Part shown: piece by piece, positions 43,609 through 54,780 of the stretch
How positions within the stretch are numbered: position 1 is the stretch's first letter
How the letters are laid out: each line of letters begins with the position of its first letter
Assembly: GCA_005406025.1 (NCBI GenBank)
Contig: BGZK01001298.1
Location: 110,186 to 174,185, forward strand
Direction of reading: 5' to 3'
DNA from: Eumeta japonica
Taxonomy: Eukaryota > Arthropoda > Insecta > Lepidoptera > Psychidae
Length of the DNA stretch: 64,000 nt
Translations under genes and position numbers: made by a program
The notes under the pieces: model-generated
The model's database searches: none
What the model was told of the DNA's origin: nothing
What the model saw: only the letters and a program-made list of their open reading frames with translations

Positions 43609-44704
43609 TGGGACTGGCCATTTATATATAAACAACATTTAAACAGTAATTACTTCATTTGTAAACGGAATTCCTTGGCTTCAGAATACAGTTTTTTTCA
43701 TCTAACTGTCAATTGTTTTCATATATTGGCGTTATTTTAAAAATTACATGTCATCATCACTGTGGATTTAAGTCGTGAAAATTTTTGTAGTCTGTAGTCT
43801 ACGATTTTAAGTGTAATTTGAGACAGCTCATCAAAGCCTCGTTTGGCTTCGAACTGTTTTCGACGGTAAAGTACCGTGCAATATGACTATTTATAACTAA
43901 TTTGCAAAATTTAAGCGCGGTCGTATCAATCTCAAGGACGATTTTCTTGATGGTCGTCCGTCCACAGCTGTGAACAACGAAAACATCGATGCTGTGCGCC
44001 GTGTGATCAAAACAGACAGACATGTGATCTACATAGGTATAAGCGTAAGTTCAATTCGATGCTTCTACAAAATATAATTTGTGGGTATGAAGAATCTGTG
44101 CTCGCGCTGGATCCAACACAATTTGACTGAGGCTTAAAAAACTGCATCAATTGATGCTATGCCATGGTTACCAGATTCAAGGAAGGGGCGTCAACTTTAG
44201 TATGGAACATGGTAATAGGTGACGAAACATAGATTTATTATTAGGACCCCAACACAAAGCAGCAATTGACCGCAAGTGGCGCGCGAACGAAGTGCCCTAA
44301 GCGGATGATTGCTTCTTTTTTTAATATAAAACTGGACACGTGGCGACTTTTGCTTTGGAAAATTATCGTACTATGAATAGAGATTGGTAAACGACCATTC
44401 GTTTGCCGGAAGTTTTTGACGAAAAAATAAGCGTAAACGTGGTATTATCTTGTACCACGACAATGTCAGTTCTCACACGACCAAGCAGACCAATAAATTG
44501 AAAGACAAAAACGTAGAATTTATGAGCAATCCTGCATACAGTCCCGACCTGGTACATTGTGACTTTTTTGTTTACAAAAATTAAGAACCATGAAAAACAT
44601 GTATCCGAAGTCACCAGGGAGGAGTGGCAATAGATATTTTTTAAGTAGGTTTATTCGTATGAAAAAGTACAATTATGCTAACGCAGAATATTTTGAAAAA
44701 CGAT
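43609..44704 (+). mobile_element. Mariner relic D
   Basis: It begins TGGGACTGGCCATTTATATA after a TA, matching the end type of mariner C. The untranslated phrase CATCTAACTGTCAATTGTTT follows. Transposase sense is clear in pieces: FLDGRPSTAVNNENIDAVRR (from about 43943) and RVIKTDRHVIY, MKNLCSRWIQHNLTEA (44090-44136), GDET with the first Asp at 44221-44223 but a TAG in place of the next Trp (44230-44232), CHDNVSSHT-like sequence with the second Asp at 44459-44461, and NPAYSPDLVHCDFF with the third Asp at 44561-44563. The three Asp survive, but stops and shifts disable it. The 3' terminal repeat is not clear. Confidence 0.85.
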
Positions 44705-44979
44705 AAATTTCTCTTTGACCATTCATGGTAATTGTTTGTCATTTCCAGAAATTTTCAGTACACTCTACGTGTCTATAGACACTTCGAGCAACAACTATAT
44801 ACATTTTCATATAGTTTATTTATCAATCAAAACACACGATGCAAGCTCAGTGAATTTGGAAAGTCGGTGTGCATATTTGAATTGTAAAATTACTCAAGTT
44901 TTATAAAATTAAAAGTTGGTAAGAAAATAAAACAACAATAATTACATGCGTTAGGTATTGCTTAGTTACCGCCACGTCG
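44705..44979. other. AT-rich spacer
   Basis: No feature recognised. Confidence 0.5.
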
Positions 44980-45170
44980 TCGTCAGTCTTCGGTGCTTCT
45001 TTAATTGAGTGGCTGACGATGGTCTGGATCGCCTTTATCTGTTTTCAAGTGATAGCCAAACGCTAAAACAAAATAGTGGAAACAGAATAGGAAAGAAGAA
45101 GGGACATACCACGGGAGAAGCTGCCTGGTCTCACTAAAACTGCGGGCGCGCCCTCTTTTCTTCTTCCGGT
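44980..45170 (+). repeat. Unclassified dispersed repeat, copy 2
   Basis: This is the plus-strand relative of 29290-29520, sharing CGTCGTCG, TCAAGTGATAGCC, AAACGCT, GGAAACAGAATAGGAAAGAA, GACATACCACGGGAGAAGCT, GCCTG and TCTCACT in the same order. Similarity drops at both ends near GGCGCGCCC. A non-autonomous element is likely. Confidence 0.6.
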
Positions 45171-45267
45171 TTGAGCTCATTTGATCACAGACTTGACAAA
45201 CTCAGCGAAATTAATATCCACACGACAATTATCTTCACCGCGGCGAAATTAATTTGGATTATGCAGA

Positions 45268-45281
45268 CCACTAGATGGCGC
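45268..45281 (+). promoter_or_regulatory. CTCF-consensus-like site
   Basis: CCACTAGATGGCGC agrees with the core of the known CTCF recognition sequence (CCA-S-YAG-R-KGGC-R-S). Insects have CTCF. A single word match can occur by chance, and the same word may travel inside a repeat, as copy 2 of a dispersed repeat lies just upstream. Confidence 0.35.
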
Positions 45282-46229
45282 TTGTTTCAATTACAGAGGT
45301 ATTGAAGAAATAAATTTGTGGAGGGATATTTTATGCCGGATAACTGTTATACCGTAACAATATACAACTGATATCAATTTGAAAACATTAGCACGTAGGT
45401 GATGCGGCGATGGAACTTCATAAGGTTTACCCATTCAAAATGTTCCAAGGTTCTTATAAAAATTATCTTTCGTCCAACCTATTTATAAAAGTTCTCGCTT
45501 CAATGAGCAATGTAAATCTCTACAGTGAAGTATTGTCTCATTATAATAATTTCAGGAGATAGTTCACCAAACGAAAGAACAGTTATTATTTCTTTTTTCG
45601 TATAAAAATATAAACAATACCACCACAAATGTTGTCTATGAAAAAACTTTTCACAATTAAAGGAAAATTTATAACGCCGTGTAAAGTGACGCCGGTAATT
45701 TCTCCTAGTCACTACATATTATAAATTAAAGTCCCTCACCGGGCTGAGTTGATAATACGGATTTTCATATGATTTTCACTAAAAGAAAAAAGATATTATT
45801 TAGGAAGATTATAGGATATAATTATGAAAATTTCGCGAAAATAAGCTAATGGTATGATTAGATTTATAAATCAAGTGAGTAAAATCATTCCCGTGGCGTA
45901 CGCTGCTTAAATATCGGTAGTTTCTGAGATTAGCGAGTTTAAATACTCTCAACTCTACATATTATAGTAAGGCCTTGATGTGTCTATGTTTACCTTTAGA
46001 GCACTCTTATAATGCCGAAATAAAGGTCAAAATTCAGTGCAATAAAAGTGCCCGCAGCACCTATAGGCATTTGCTAAAACTTCGTCACATGACCTGACCC
46101 GTCCACCACAAGTCACCTGGTTATAAGTAACTATTGTTACCCCTGATGAGCCGGGTGAGTCACTAGTATGTATAAAAAGACGTATCATAACGTACATAGC
46201 GTTTAATAGTAATATGCTTATATGTATAT
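45282..46229. other. AT-rich spacer
   Basis: No gene or recognised repeat was seen. Confidence 0.55.
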
Positions 46230-46410
46230 AAAGTTAATACAATTTGCCGCTCGCGTGTCCGCCCGCCCCCGAGGCGTCCGCGCCACCGCGGCATCGGCCC
46301 GATCGTAAACTATAAACGGATATCAAGTTTGAAAGCGCCCGCCGCGCGCGGGCACGCATGAAAGCGAACGTCTCTCTCGTACTCGCGTGTATGACGGCAG
46401 CCAGTTAAGG
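46230..46410. promoter_or_regulatory. CpG-rich island, candidate regulatory block
   Basis: GCCGCTCGCGTGTCCGCCCG, CCCCCGAGGCGTCCGCGCC, CCGCGGCATCGGCCCGATCG, AAACTATAAACGGATATC and CGCCCGCCGCGCGCGGGCAC. It is among the most GC-rich blocks here, with no plausible exon. Confidence 0.35.
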
Positions 46411-46939
46411 GTGTAGTACCTATTTTTAGGCGTTCCATGTGAAAGTGTCGCGATGATATTTTGTTTGTCATCCCACTGCAGAGGTGTAACTCTTCCAATC
46501 TTTGTATTTCAAGTCGAAGGTTTAGCTTCAGACCACTCACGCTTGTTCAGTGTGGAATGAGGGTGCTATGCTGCTGCGGTGACAATCACCGACACCGACG
46601 GCTTATTTTGTTCTCTTTCTATTACATATATTATTGTAATTATATTATATGTAATAGCTTTTGTGTGCAGCTCCACCCGTATAGACAGAAAATTATGAAA
46701 TTTTAGCACTTATTCTGATTATTGCGTTAGTATGGTTTCATTTTATTTCTACTAAGCTTATATTTTCCAATATCATATTCTGCAATAAAATATAATAGAT
46801 GGCCAACTTCAGGATGCAAGTTATTTCTTTCTGGCAAATTTCATCAAATTGATCAGTGATTTAGTCATGGAAATATAACAAACATAGAGACACCAGAGAC
46901 ACGTCCTATTCTTTTGAAGTTTTTTTCTGCAGTTCTTCT

Positions 46940-47060
46940 CACTTGAACAGGTATCGCGTCGTGGTGGCCGCGATCGCGCCTGCACCGCCTGTAGTACGCC
47001 TCCGGACTCACTCTCGCTCCTGATTTGTCCCTGCCTCGTCGCGATCTAAAATAAAGTGGA
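46940..47060. promoter_or_regulatory. GC-rich islet, candidate regulatory block
   Basis: CGCGTCGTGGTGGCCGCG, TCGCGCCTGCACCGCCTG and CTCACTCTCGCTCCTG lie between AT-rich flanks. Weak evidence from composition only. Confidence 0.25.
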
Positions 47061-47209
47061 CAATAACGGTTCTTAATAATTTCTTAAGAACCTCAAATGA
47101 CCAACTAAGTTAATAAGATAAAACTAAAAATAGCAAAATCAGTAATATTATAATATAATGTTTTTCAACAATTTTCATTGAACTGTTGAAGCTATAGAAA
47201 CATAAAAAT

Positions 47210-48425
47210 AACGTAGATTCTTTTCTTTGAATTAAGCTATCTCCTTGCCGAATTTCATTGAAAGCGGTCGAATTGACAAGTTACTTATTAATGTCACACA
47301 ACACAAACATACAATGAAAAGCCACTTGAAACACTGAGTTAATAAAAAAAAAATTTTGCAAGTTTTAAAGAAATAAGTCAAACTGTAAAGGTTATTAGTA
47401 ATTCTTGCAGAACTCTAAAATATCTATCCAGTATATTTCATTGGCTTCTTGCTATGTCCATACTGTATTTTATTGAAAGCGTTGAGCTATGAGAATCATT
47501 AGTGATTTTCACAACACCCCTATAAAAAAATAGATTAACTCTGTAGGCCAACCCTGAAACCTTCCGCTATTTTCGAGTTCAAAACACTCGAAAATATACG
47601 GTATTTGACGCGATTTTTTGAGTAAAAAACGGTTTGTTTCGATTTCTTTCGACAACGATTTCTCGCAAACGAATCAACTGATTTTAACCCGGTTTGCGGT
47701 AATCGACGTGTTTTTATTAGGTTAAGAGCTGATTAGATTTTGAAATTGATCGGTCAAGCCATTTTAAAGTTATTTTGAAAAAAACCTCTTAAAAAAATTT
47801 TATTTCTTAGTTTTTTGAAAATTTCTCAAAATCTACCAGTCCAAATCGACTCAAACTTTCAAGAAATCTAAGTTTGGTGAAATTTTTTGGAATGCCGTTT
47901 AGTGGGCTCTATTCGGTCAAGTCGTTTAAAAGTTTTACATACATCCACACATACACACACACACATCCACACAGACATACGGACATCATCTCAGGGATGA
48001 TCAGGGAAGCTGCCAAGACCCTCAGAACGTCGAGATCGGATGAGAACTCGATTTTTGCAAAATGGGGTGAAACCAATAACTTCCCGAAAATTTTAGAAAA
48101 TTTTCAATTTTCTTAGCGGGATGATAAAAATGTATCGTATGTAATTCTATTAGTTTCCAGCTATTTCATACTAAATTTCATTGAAATCGGTTAAACTATA
48201 AATATTCCTATTAATCCTTACGGAACTCTAATAAATGTATCGTATGTCTTTTTTTACTTTTGTTTTTTTTATACCAATATTCATCTTCATTCTAAATTTT
48301 ATTGAAATCGGTTAAGCTATAAAGCTTCTTAGTAATTTCTAGGAACCCTAAAAAAATCGAACCCTTGATAGTTTTTACTGTAGATAACTTTCGTTCATGG
48401 CTTCGCCCATAGGGACATAGAATTA
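47210..48425 (+). repeat. Mosaic of related decayed repeats
   Basis: The phrase ATTTCATTGAAA(G/T)CGGTT recurs near 47254, 48175 and 48298, each followed by an AAGTTACTTATTAAT-like or TAAACTATAAATATTCC-like part and a GGAA(C/T)CCTAA-type word. Between them, 47540-48120 reads as one unit: CTCGCAAACGAATCAACTG, GGTTAAGAGCTGATTAG, a CA-rich run (47943-47980), CATACGGACATCATCTCAGG, CTCAGAACGTCGAGATCGG and ACTTCCCGAAAATTTTAG. I recall this phrase order from a dispersed insect repeat. GTTCATGGCTTCGCCCATAG near 48393 is another common repeat word. No coding content. Confidence 0.55.
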
Positions 48426-48454
48426 TTTTTTATATCTTTTATATTGACAGATGA

Positions 48455-48930
48455 TGGTGGGTCCATCATGGCCCCCATTACATTGCGTGTGTTCGATTTC
48501 GTCACGATCTATACTGATTTCGGTTCTTTTTCCGATATCGATTTCGGTTCACTTTTGATTTAATTCCGATCAATTGTCTCTTTTTAAGGGTTTTTCAATT
48601 TTCACGCAGGAACCCTAAATATTTCCGTAATAAAAGTACCTTAAATATAGCCCCATAAACTCATGCATTTTCCACTGAAGGACGCATCGTGATCGGTTCA
48701 GCTAGAATGGAACCAAGATCGTAGTTCACTGTGGAACCGAAAATGGAACCAAGATCGTGGCCGGAACAGGAATAAAAAGAGATCAGAATTGTGAGCAAGA
48801 CCGAGACCGAAAGCGGGATCAGAATTAGAGCCTACTTAAATCAAGACCGCGCTCGAAATAGAAAGTGGTACCAAGGGGCACCGAGAACAGGATCGGGATC
48901 GGAATTGAGAACAATCCCATAACCTCCCAC
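48455..48930. repeat. Degenerate GAACCG/GATCGG word array, inverted pair
   Basis: 48455-48580 is in pyrimidine sense (GATTTCGGTTCTTTTTCCG, ATCGATTTCGGTTC, AATTCCGATC). 48680-48930 is in purine sense (GATCGGTTCAGCTAG, GGAACCAAGATCG, GTGGAACCGAAAATGG, GACCGAGACCGAAAGCGGG, AGAACAGGATCGGGATCGG). Together they form a loose inverted pair around about 100 bases. The words look like a heavily mutated hexamer repeat built from GAACCG and GATCGG. Confidence 0.55.
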
Positions 48931-50104
48931 GCCCCCTCCGACATCTAGGTCGTATGGGGCGAATCGCAGAAGCACCGCGGGGCGAGTTATTATTAGGGAC
49001 ATGGAACAGAGATGATATAACTTGTAAGAAGCACGAAGAGCCGTGAGGTTAGATTTATAGAAATTAAGAACAGGATAGCGAACTAGATCATGCTTAATTG
49101 TCTCAATTAGTCGATATATGTATAAGATCAATGACTTCGTCATGTCTACACGGGACAGTCGCGGGCGGGGGCGTGAGAAGCTAGTATAAAATAAGGATCC
49201 TTCATTGAACGCAATGCGTAAGAACGTTTCATAGTCGATATGTTTAGAATGCAGTTCTAAACAATTCAAATTCATATATATATATATATATTTGTATAAT
49301 ACATATTAAACGACATTTACATGAATTAGTGTATTAAAGCCAAATCTATTGAACATATCTACTCTATTAAGGCTCATGTACAGGCTTCGTCATTTGTCAC
49401 TCGACGGAATGACATTATCGAATCCAAAAGCGGTCCGCAATTCCCTCGGAGTGCAATATCAGTTTTCGATCAGCCCCTTTCATCTGTGTCTACCTACGGG
49501 ACCCGATCAAATTTATTCAAATTACTCCTTGTCGCGACCGCACTCTTGTCGCACCTGCTTTTCGTGGTTACAATCGGACGAGACTAAGCTCTATTCTTTA
49601 TGACATACGCTTCATTTTCGTGGCATAGAATTTTAGTGAATACCACAATCTATGATTATGGATAGAAACTCTTATTCCTCTCAAAATAACACCCGTTTCC
49701 TCTTAACAGAAGTTCGGCGGTGTGCCTTCCGTGTCATTATTCTATTTTGTGCTTTAAAATATTAGGAATAAAGTATTAAATTCTAAATCTTATTGAGTAT
49801 GAGTTCGGATGTTTTAGAAATGAAGTTAAATTTCTTGAAACGTCTGCAAGGTCTTTGTACGAACGCGCTAAAAGCTAACCGACGTGATCTTTTATCAAGG
49901 AGTTGAATATACCTTTCAAATATGAATAAAGGATGCGCAAAATTATACGTTTCATAAATCTTTCAAATATTTATGATGCATTTTCTTGTAATCCTACAGC
50001 TCTGTCTTAATAATGACAGTATTTCAATAAATATATATAACAGTTAATATTCATAAATGAATAGGATTCCATTCATTTAGCCATAAAATAAATTCCATTG
50101 CATT
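48931..50104. other. Spacer with GC-rich flank and TA microsatellite
   Basis: 48931-49200 remains fairly GC-rich (CTCCCACGCCCCCTCCGAC, GACAGTCGCGGGCGGGGGCG). A 144-codon minus-strand frame crosses it (48841-49275), but no domain is recognisable and it overlaps the repeat, so it is not called. A TA run lies at 49275-49291. The rest is AT-rich. Confidence 0.4.
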
Positions 50105-50260
50105 TTATGTACTTTCGATTCCATCCACATCTCGCTCTCGATATTGATCTCCATCTATTCCTCATTTCGGCTCCTTCTCAATTTCTGATCTGAGTTTCAT
50201 TTTCGGTTCTGATTCCAGTTCAAACCTAGCTCTAGGTTTCGATAGTGGTCTCGTCTGGAA
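50105..50260. repeat. Degenerate GATTCC-type word array
   Basis: Pyrimidine-sense words include TTTCGATTCCATCC, CTCTCGATATTGATCTCC, TTTCGGCTCCTTCTC, TTTCGGTTCTGATTCCAG and GTTTCGATAGTGGTCTCG. This is the same vocabulary as at 48455-48930. Confidence 0.5.
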
Positions 50261-50745
50261 TAAAATAGTTTATCTGTTTTTACATGGCATAAACTACATT
50301 AGTATTAAATTTCACTCTAATTGAAAATTTGGCTTGAACTCGAACTTCTACATACGATTCTTTAATCTAAAAACAGATGTTTCTTTTTCTTTAATTTTTA
50401 TCTTACATAAATTATTATGATAATCTATATGTGGATAAAGATTTAAAAAAAATCAGTCGGATCGAACTCTTGCCTACTTCGTAGTACGAGTTCGCGTTAA
50501 TTTTGTACCTATTGTTTAATTTTCAAAGACAAAAATTATCTCTACTTGGAACATTAGTTATTTTTTACTTTAAATAGAGAAAAAAATATTATGAAGCTAC
50601 GAAAATATATGTCGATCCCGACACATGCGCCCTTCGTATGTATTAAGACAACAGAAAAAAATTCCGTAGAAATATAAACGTGAGATGCTTCACTTTTAAC
50701 GCGAATGAAGATGTGAGTCGTTATTGGAGACAAGTTGCGGCTGTT

Positions 50746-50747
<2 letters not shown>

Positions 50748-50782
<35 letters not shown>

Positions 50783-50790
50783 TATAATAT
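50748..50790. repeat. (TA)n microsatellite
   Basis: A TA dinucleotide run with a single CA interruption. Frames of tyrosine and isoleucine on both strands are artefacts of it. Confidence 0.9.
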
Positions 50791-51104
50791 CAAAACAGCA
50801 ATGTATATATATGCCTGCGTGCAGCATAACTATTGAGCATTATGAATTAGCTTGCATGCTGTGTTTATACAAAACAATTAGAAACACAGTCTACGAAACA
50901 GCTACAGGAGATCTAGGTAGTCTAGGATATATAACGTTGTTGCTTAGTGTACATAATCCAGTTGTTTTGTATGGAACTGAGTAAAAACGCTAGATGTATA
51001 TAAACATTAACTTTGCAACCGGCTTATACTAGCCATATGACTAGTATATACCTGTTGCAATTTCCGTGGATAGCAGGTATGTACATAATCGAAATCACGA
51101 TTGC

Positions 51105-51200
51105 AATTGTAACCGCGAACGGCTCACGGTTTAGACTGAGTTCGAGTAGGAATCGAGATGGAGATTACTATCGGCAATCGAAATTGGAACTTATTATATT
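51105..51200. repeat. Degenerate GAACCG/GAATCG word array
   Basis: Purine-sense words include GAACGGCTCACGG, GAGTTCGAGTAGGAATCG, GAGATGGAGATTAC and CAATCGAAATTGGAAC, of the same kind as the longer array at 48.7 kb. Confidence 0.4.
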
Positions 51201-52361
51201 ACGCAAAAGTTTAATATTACTGTTTCGCTCGGTAAGAATTTCCTAGTACGATGTACGCGTCCGCCATTTTAAATCCATATTTTAAATAGGCAAAACAGGA
51301 ATAAAATATTGTAATATGTTCATTAACATATTTAAACGTGGTTAAAATTCGCGATTTGAAAATCGATCTTTGAACTTATGATTGGAAGTTACGAAAAAGG
51401 AATTCGTAATATAATAAAATTATTTTTAATGGAAATTCTGAAATACTTGAAAATGAAAGTCCTGTCTCTAATAGTTAGGCACAATTTTAGATTTTTGAGA
51501 GATAAACTTTCATGCAACAAAATTAAGGGGATAAGAGTCCTCTCATTTTTAACGTGACAAATATCAATATTGATTTTTACCTTAAAAAAAATAATCAGAT
51601 TCAAATATAAAACAATAACATAACGTATATGAATTATTTAGTATCATTATATAGTACTGTCCATTAAGATCAGTGCACTGATTTTAAAACTAAATTCATT
51701 ATCTATATGGAAACTAGTTTTGGTATGACGATAAAAAAAAAAAATTCTTTCTGCATTTGTTGTTCACCACGCGAGAAGAGTTCCTTAAGAAATATTTTAG
51801 GACTCTGGGGACATTTGTTTACGTTCAGGTAAATACATTTCCTTGGCTAACACGACTTACACACTTCTGGATCTATTAACCAGCATTTATCATATTCAGG
51901 AATGTGAGGTGACTTATTCTAAAACACTTAAGAAATAAGACAATTTTACAAAGTTCCAATGTTATCCGATTTGTTAGAAATGAAATTATTTCTTGCGGGT
52001 TCTAAAATGTAACATACCTAAGTATACATTCAATGTGCGTGGATAAGTACACTCGTAAATATGTTATATTATAATAACGGTTTAATTTGGGTTAGAATTT
52101 CGAAATATATTGACGCGAATGAAACTACAATGAGGTTTATTTAGTTTTGACTTTGGTAAGATTTGATTTTTAATAAGAGAAGAGAGTGAAAATAAAGATT
52201 TTGGAATAGTTAAAATAAAATATGTATAATTCTTAAAATAACTTGCATAATCGCCAAGACCTGCATCATAAGAATTAATATTACGTTGAAACCTCTTAAA
52301 CTAGTTCATTTTCTGTGACAGATAATCATATTTTCCCTCGCACATATTCTAAACACCTAAA
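51201..52361. other. AT-rich spacer
   Basis: No gene or repeat of note was seen. Confidence 0.55.
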
Positions 52362-52449
52362 CATGTAAGAACTCTATATCAGAAAGCACGCGCCGCGAAC
52401 AATATTGGTTCACATTCTATCACATAACGTGCACATTCCACGATAACAT

Positions 52450-52790
52450 TTTTATCAGCAACAGCTCCTCAGATCGGGAGGACTTTGAGGGGCCTGCAGG
52501 GGCCGTGGGCCCGAAGGGGCGTCAGGTGGGAAGTGGGGGCGAATTTGCATGCGGCGTGGGCGGCGAGCAATTGATTCGTCGCGTTTTGCCCTTTGAATAC
52601 CAATCGGAAAGATTAAATTGATATAACTCACTCACAAGAAGAATTCGTATTACGTGAGAGATCGTGATGGCCGCCCGCGTCTCCATAAATCAAATCTTTA
52701 ATTTTGGTCCGTGATCGAGAAATTATGTGCGGCGGAGGTCGGATCGACGTTCTCGAATTGATTAATTAATCTCGAAAATGGTATTCTTCA
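52450..52790. promoter_or_regulatory. GC-rich island with dense factor-site words
   Basis: Within 340 bases there are GCGTGGGCG (an exact Egr-type zinc-finger consensus), ATTTGCAT (POU octamer), CCTTTGAA (TCF-like), CCATAAATCAAATC (Abd-B/Hox-like) and CGAATTGATTAATTAATCTCG (homeodomain-like). The flanks are AT-rich. A stop-to-stop frame of about 86 codons runs from 52362 to 52620, with CAGCAACAGC after a possible acceptor (TTTTTATCAG) and CGTCAGGTGGG as a possible donor, but the protein sense is unrecognised. A developmental enhancer is favoured. Confidence 0.4.
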
Positions 52791-54049
52791 GATTAAATTG
52801 TACTGTTTTCAAATAAATACTCATTACACATGCGTGAAATACATCGAATGCGAAATGACTAAATACAGAAAAATACAGATGTGTATTGTTTAACTTTTAC
52901 GTATATTTGATTTAATGTTGGCAAGAGACGGAAATGCTTTGCAACGAATAGCGTGCAGATATTAAACGAGTTATCGTCCAATTGAAATTAATTATTGTCT
53001 ATATTTTAGTGACATTTATCGTGGCTCTTTACTCTATTCACGAGTGGATTTGTATAACTTGGATGTGTATGAATGCTAACTAAGAACGAGTGGGTTATAG
53101 GTATGTCATATTCCTTCTGTATGTCAGCGACGTGATCCTTGCGCTGTCCGTGTGCACATTGCAGGAGATGATAGTGTAGTAACGTGAACGATTCAAAAAA
53201 AAAAGTATGGTAGTAAATGATATGCGTGATATCAGCAGATATGGTTTGATAGAATATGCAGTGACTAGAGCGGTAAAGGTGTTTAAATATGGTGTGGTCA
53301 ACAGGAAACGACAAACGATAGTAGACCGGTCATAAAAATCTGTAGACCAAACGTGTGTGATGAAAGGTTAACCTTTCAGAGCCGATGTACGATGGATATC
53401 AGCGATAGAAGAAAGGTTATATAAAGATAGCACCTGTAGTATGTGGAGATTTGCAGTCTCTGCCTATTAATTTAGGAAATAGGCATTAGGTTGGAAAAAA
53501 ACTGAACCAGTGTACCTACATGGAGTTCGTTTAGAATAAATTAAATATCTATTTGAATAAAAACCAAAAATCATATCTATTCACACAAACACATTCACAC
53601 AAAATCGGGACAGTAAACAAAATCAGAAACAGTGTCGGGATCGGAATACAGAGTGCGAAACTGGGATTATTACGAGACCAGTCAATATCTATAATAGACC
53701 AAAGAATTTATTCTGTGTCCACGCGAGTGAAGTCGCGAAAGCTAATATCAAATAAATCAAACATGTAATTAGTACACATCATGCTTTGCACTGTATCGCC
53801 TCTTGCATTATTTTTACAAATATTTTTTAATATATGTGTATTTTTTTTTTTTTTCAATGCAGAAAAATATATTTATTGACTTTACTCCATATCACGATAT
53901 TCTAGTTTATACTGAACAAGTGTATCAAATGTACAAAATTTATAGACGTGATGGACGACTTCGTTTGCTGCGTTTACGCAACTAAAGTATTTGACCATCA
54001 GACGACGACAAATCTTCGACACTGGTAACATCGGGACTATAATGAAGAA
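52791..54049. other. Spacer with a GAACCG-type piece and an 18-bp palindrome
   Basis: 53361-53378 is the perfect palindrome TGAAAGGTTAACCTTTCA. 53605-53670 has purine-sense degenerate words (AAATCGGGACAG, GTCGGGATCGGAATACAG). Otherwise it is AT-rich with no gene. Confidence 0.5.
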
Positions 54050-54315
54050 CATAAACTTGATCCAGTTCGAGCACGACAAGCCGCGCGTTGTTCCGACAAA
54101 AGTCGATGGTCGGTAACGAGAAAAATAAATCCTCGCCGCGGACGTACGTTCGGAAATCTTCGCGCAATCATCTCGTCGCGCAGGTGGGACCGATGTATTA
54201 TTCAGGATAATGATTGCGTCCGGCGCACGCGGATCGGCGTGCATTATTGATGCGCGCTGACCGGCGCGCGCGCCGGGGACGGACTCGGCGTGCACATCGT
54301 ACGCGACTACGTACA
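54050..54315. promoter_or_regulatory. CpG-rich island, candidate regulatory block
   Basis: CCAGTTCGAGCACGACAAGC, CCTCGCCGCGGACGTACG, CGCAATCATCTCGTCGCG, GGATAATGATTGCGTCC and ACCGGCGCGCGCGCCGGGG (the last nearly palindromic). A 148-codon minus-strand frame crosses it without any domain and is attributed to composition. Confidence 0.35.
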
Positions 54316-54780
54316 AAATTGTTTTCAACGCGAATTTTATGTTATCGTGTTGTTGTGTTAAGTGACTCGTTTTTGTATTAGTAATTCATACTAGCTATTT
54401 TCTGCTTTTCCTATAAAGCCTTTAACAGACTTATTTGTGTAATATCATTAAATTTATTGTTTGATAAAAAAAGCTTTGTAAACTTGGAAAAATGATATAA
54501 TATCCAAGTCTTGTATTATTATGTATTGATGTCGTTGTTTAATACATTTTTAATAGATAATTTAGATGTATTACACTTTTTAATCTCATAATATTAATTC
54601 TTTCCTAGTGATATAAATATTATTCATCGCATTGAAAAAACTTATTAGAATTAATTTTATGCTTCTAGAGTTCAAGAACACAAAAAATATATTTAATTTT
54701 GAGGTTTTAGTTCATACTGTTTCAAAACAGAATGATGAACATTAAAAAAAATTCTTATTGGCGTTAATTCAAGTCATATA

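Noticed and set aside
48841..49275. 144-codon minus-strand frame
   Set aside because: It overlaps the degenerate GAACCG array and a GC-rich flank, and its residue order has no motif.
53488..53505. Possible fifth mariner end (TTAGGTTGGAAAAAAACT)
   Set aside because: It resembles the TTAGGTCGGGGAAAAAG end, but no transposase or second end follows.
53882..54328. 148-codon minus-strand frame, the longest in the window
   Set aside because: It is produced by a CpG-rich island. No domain, signal peptide or exon border is visible.
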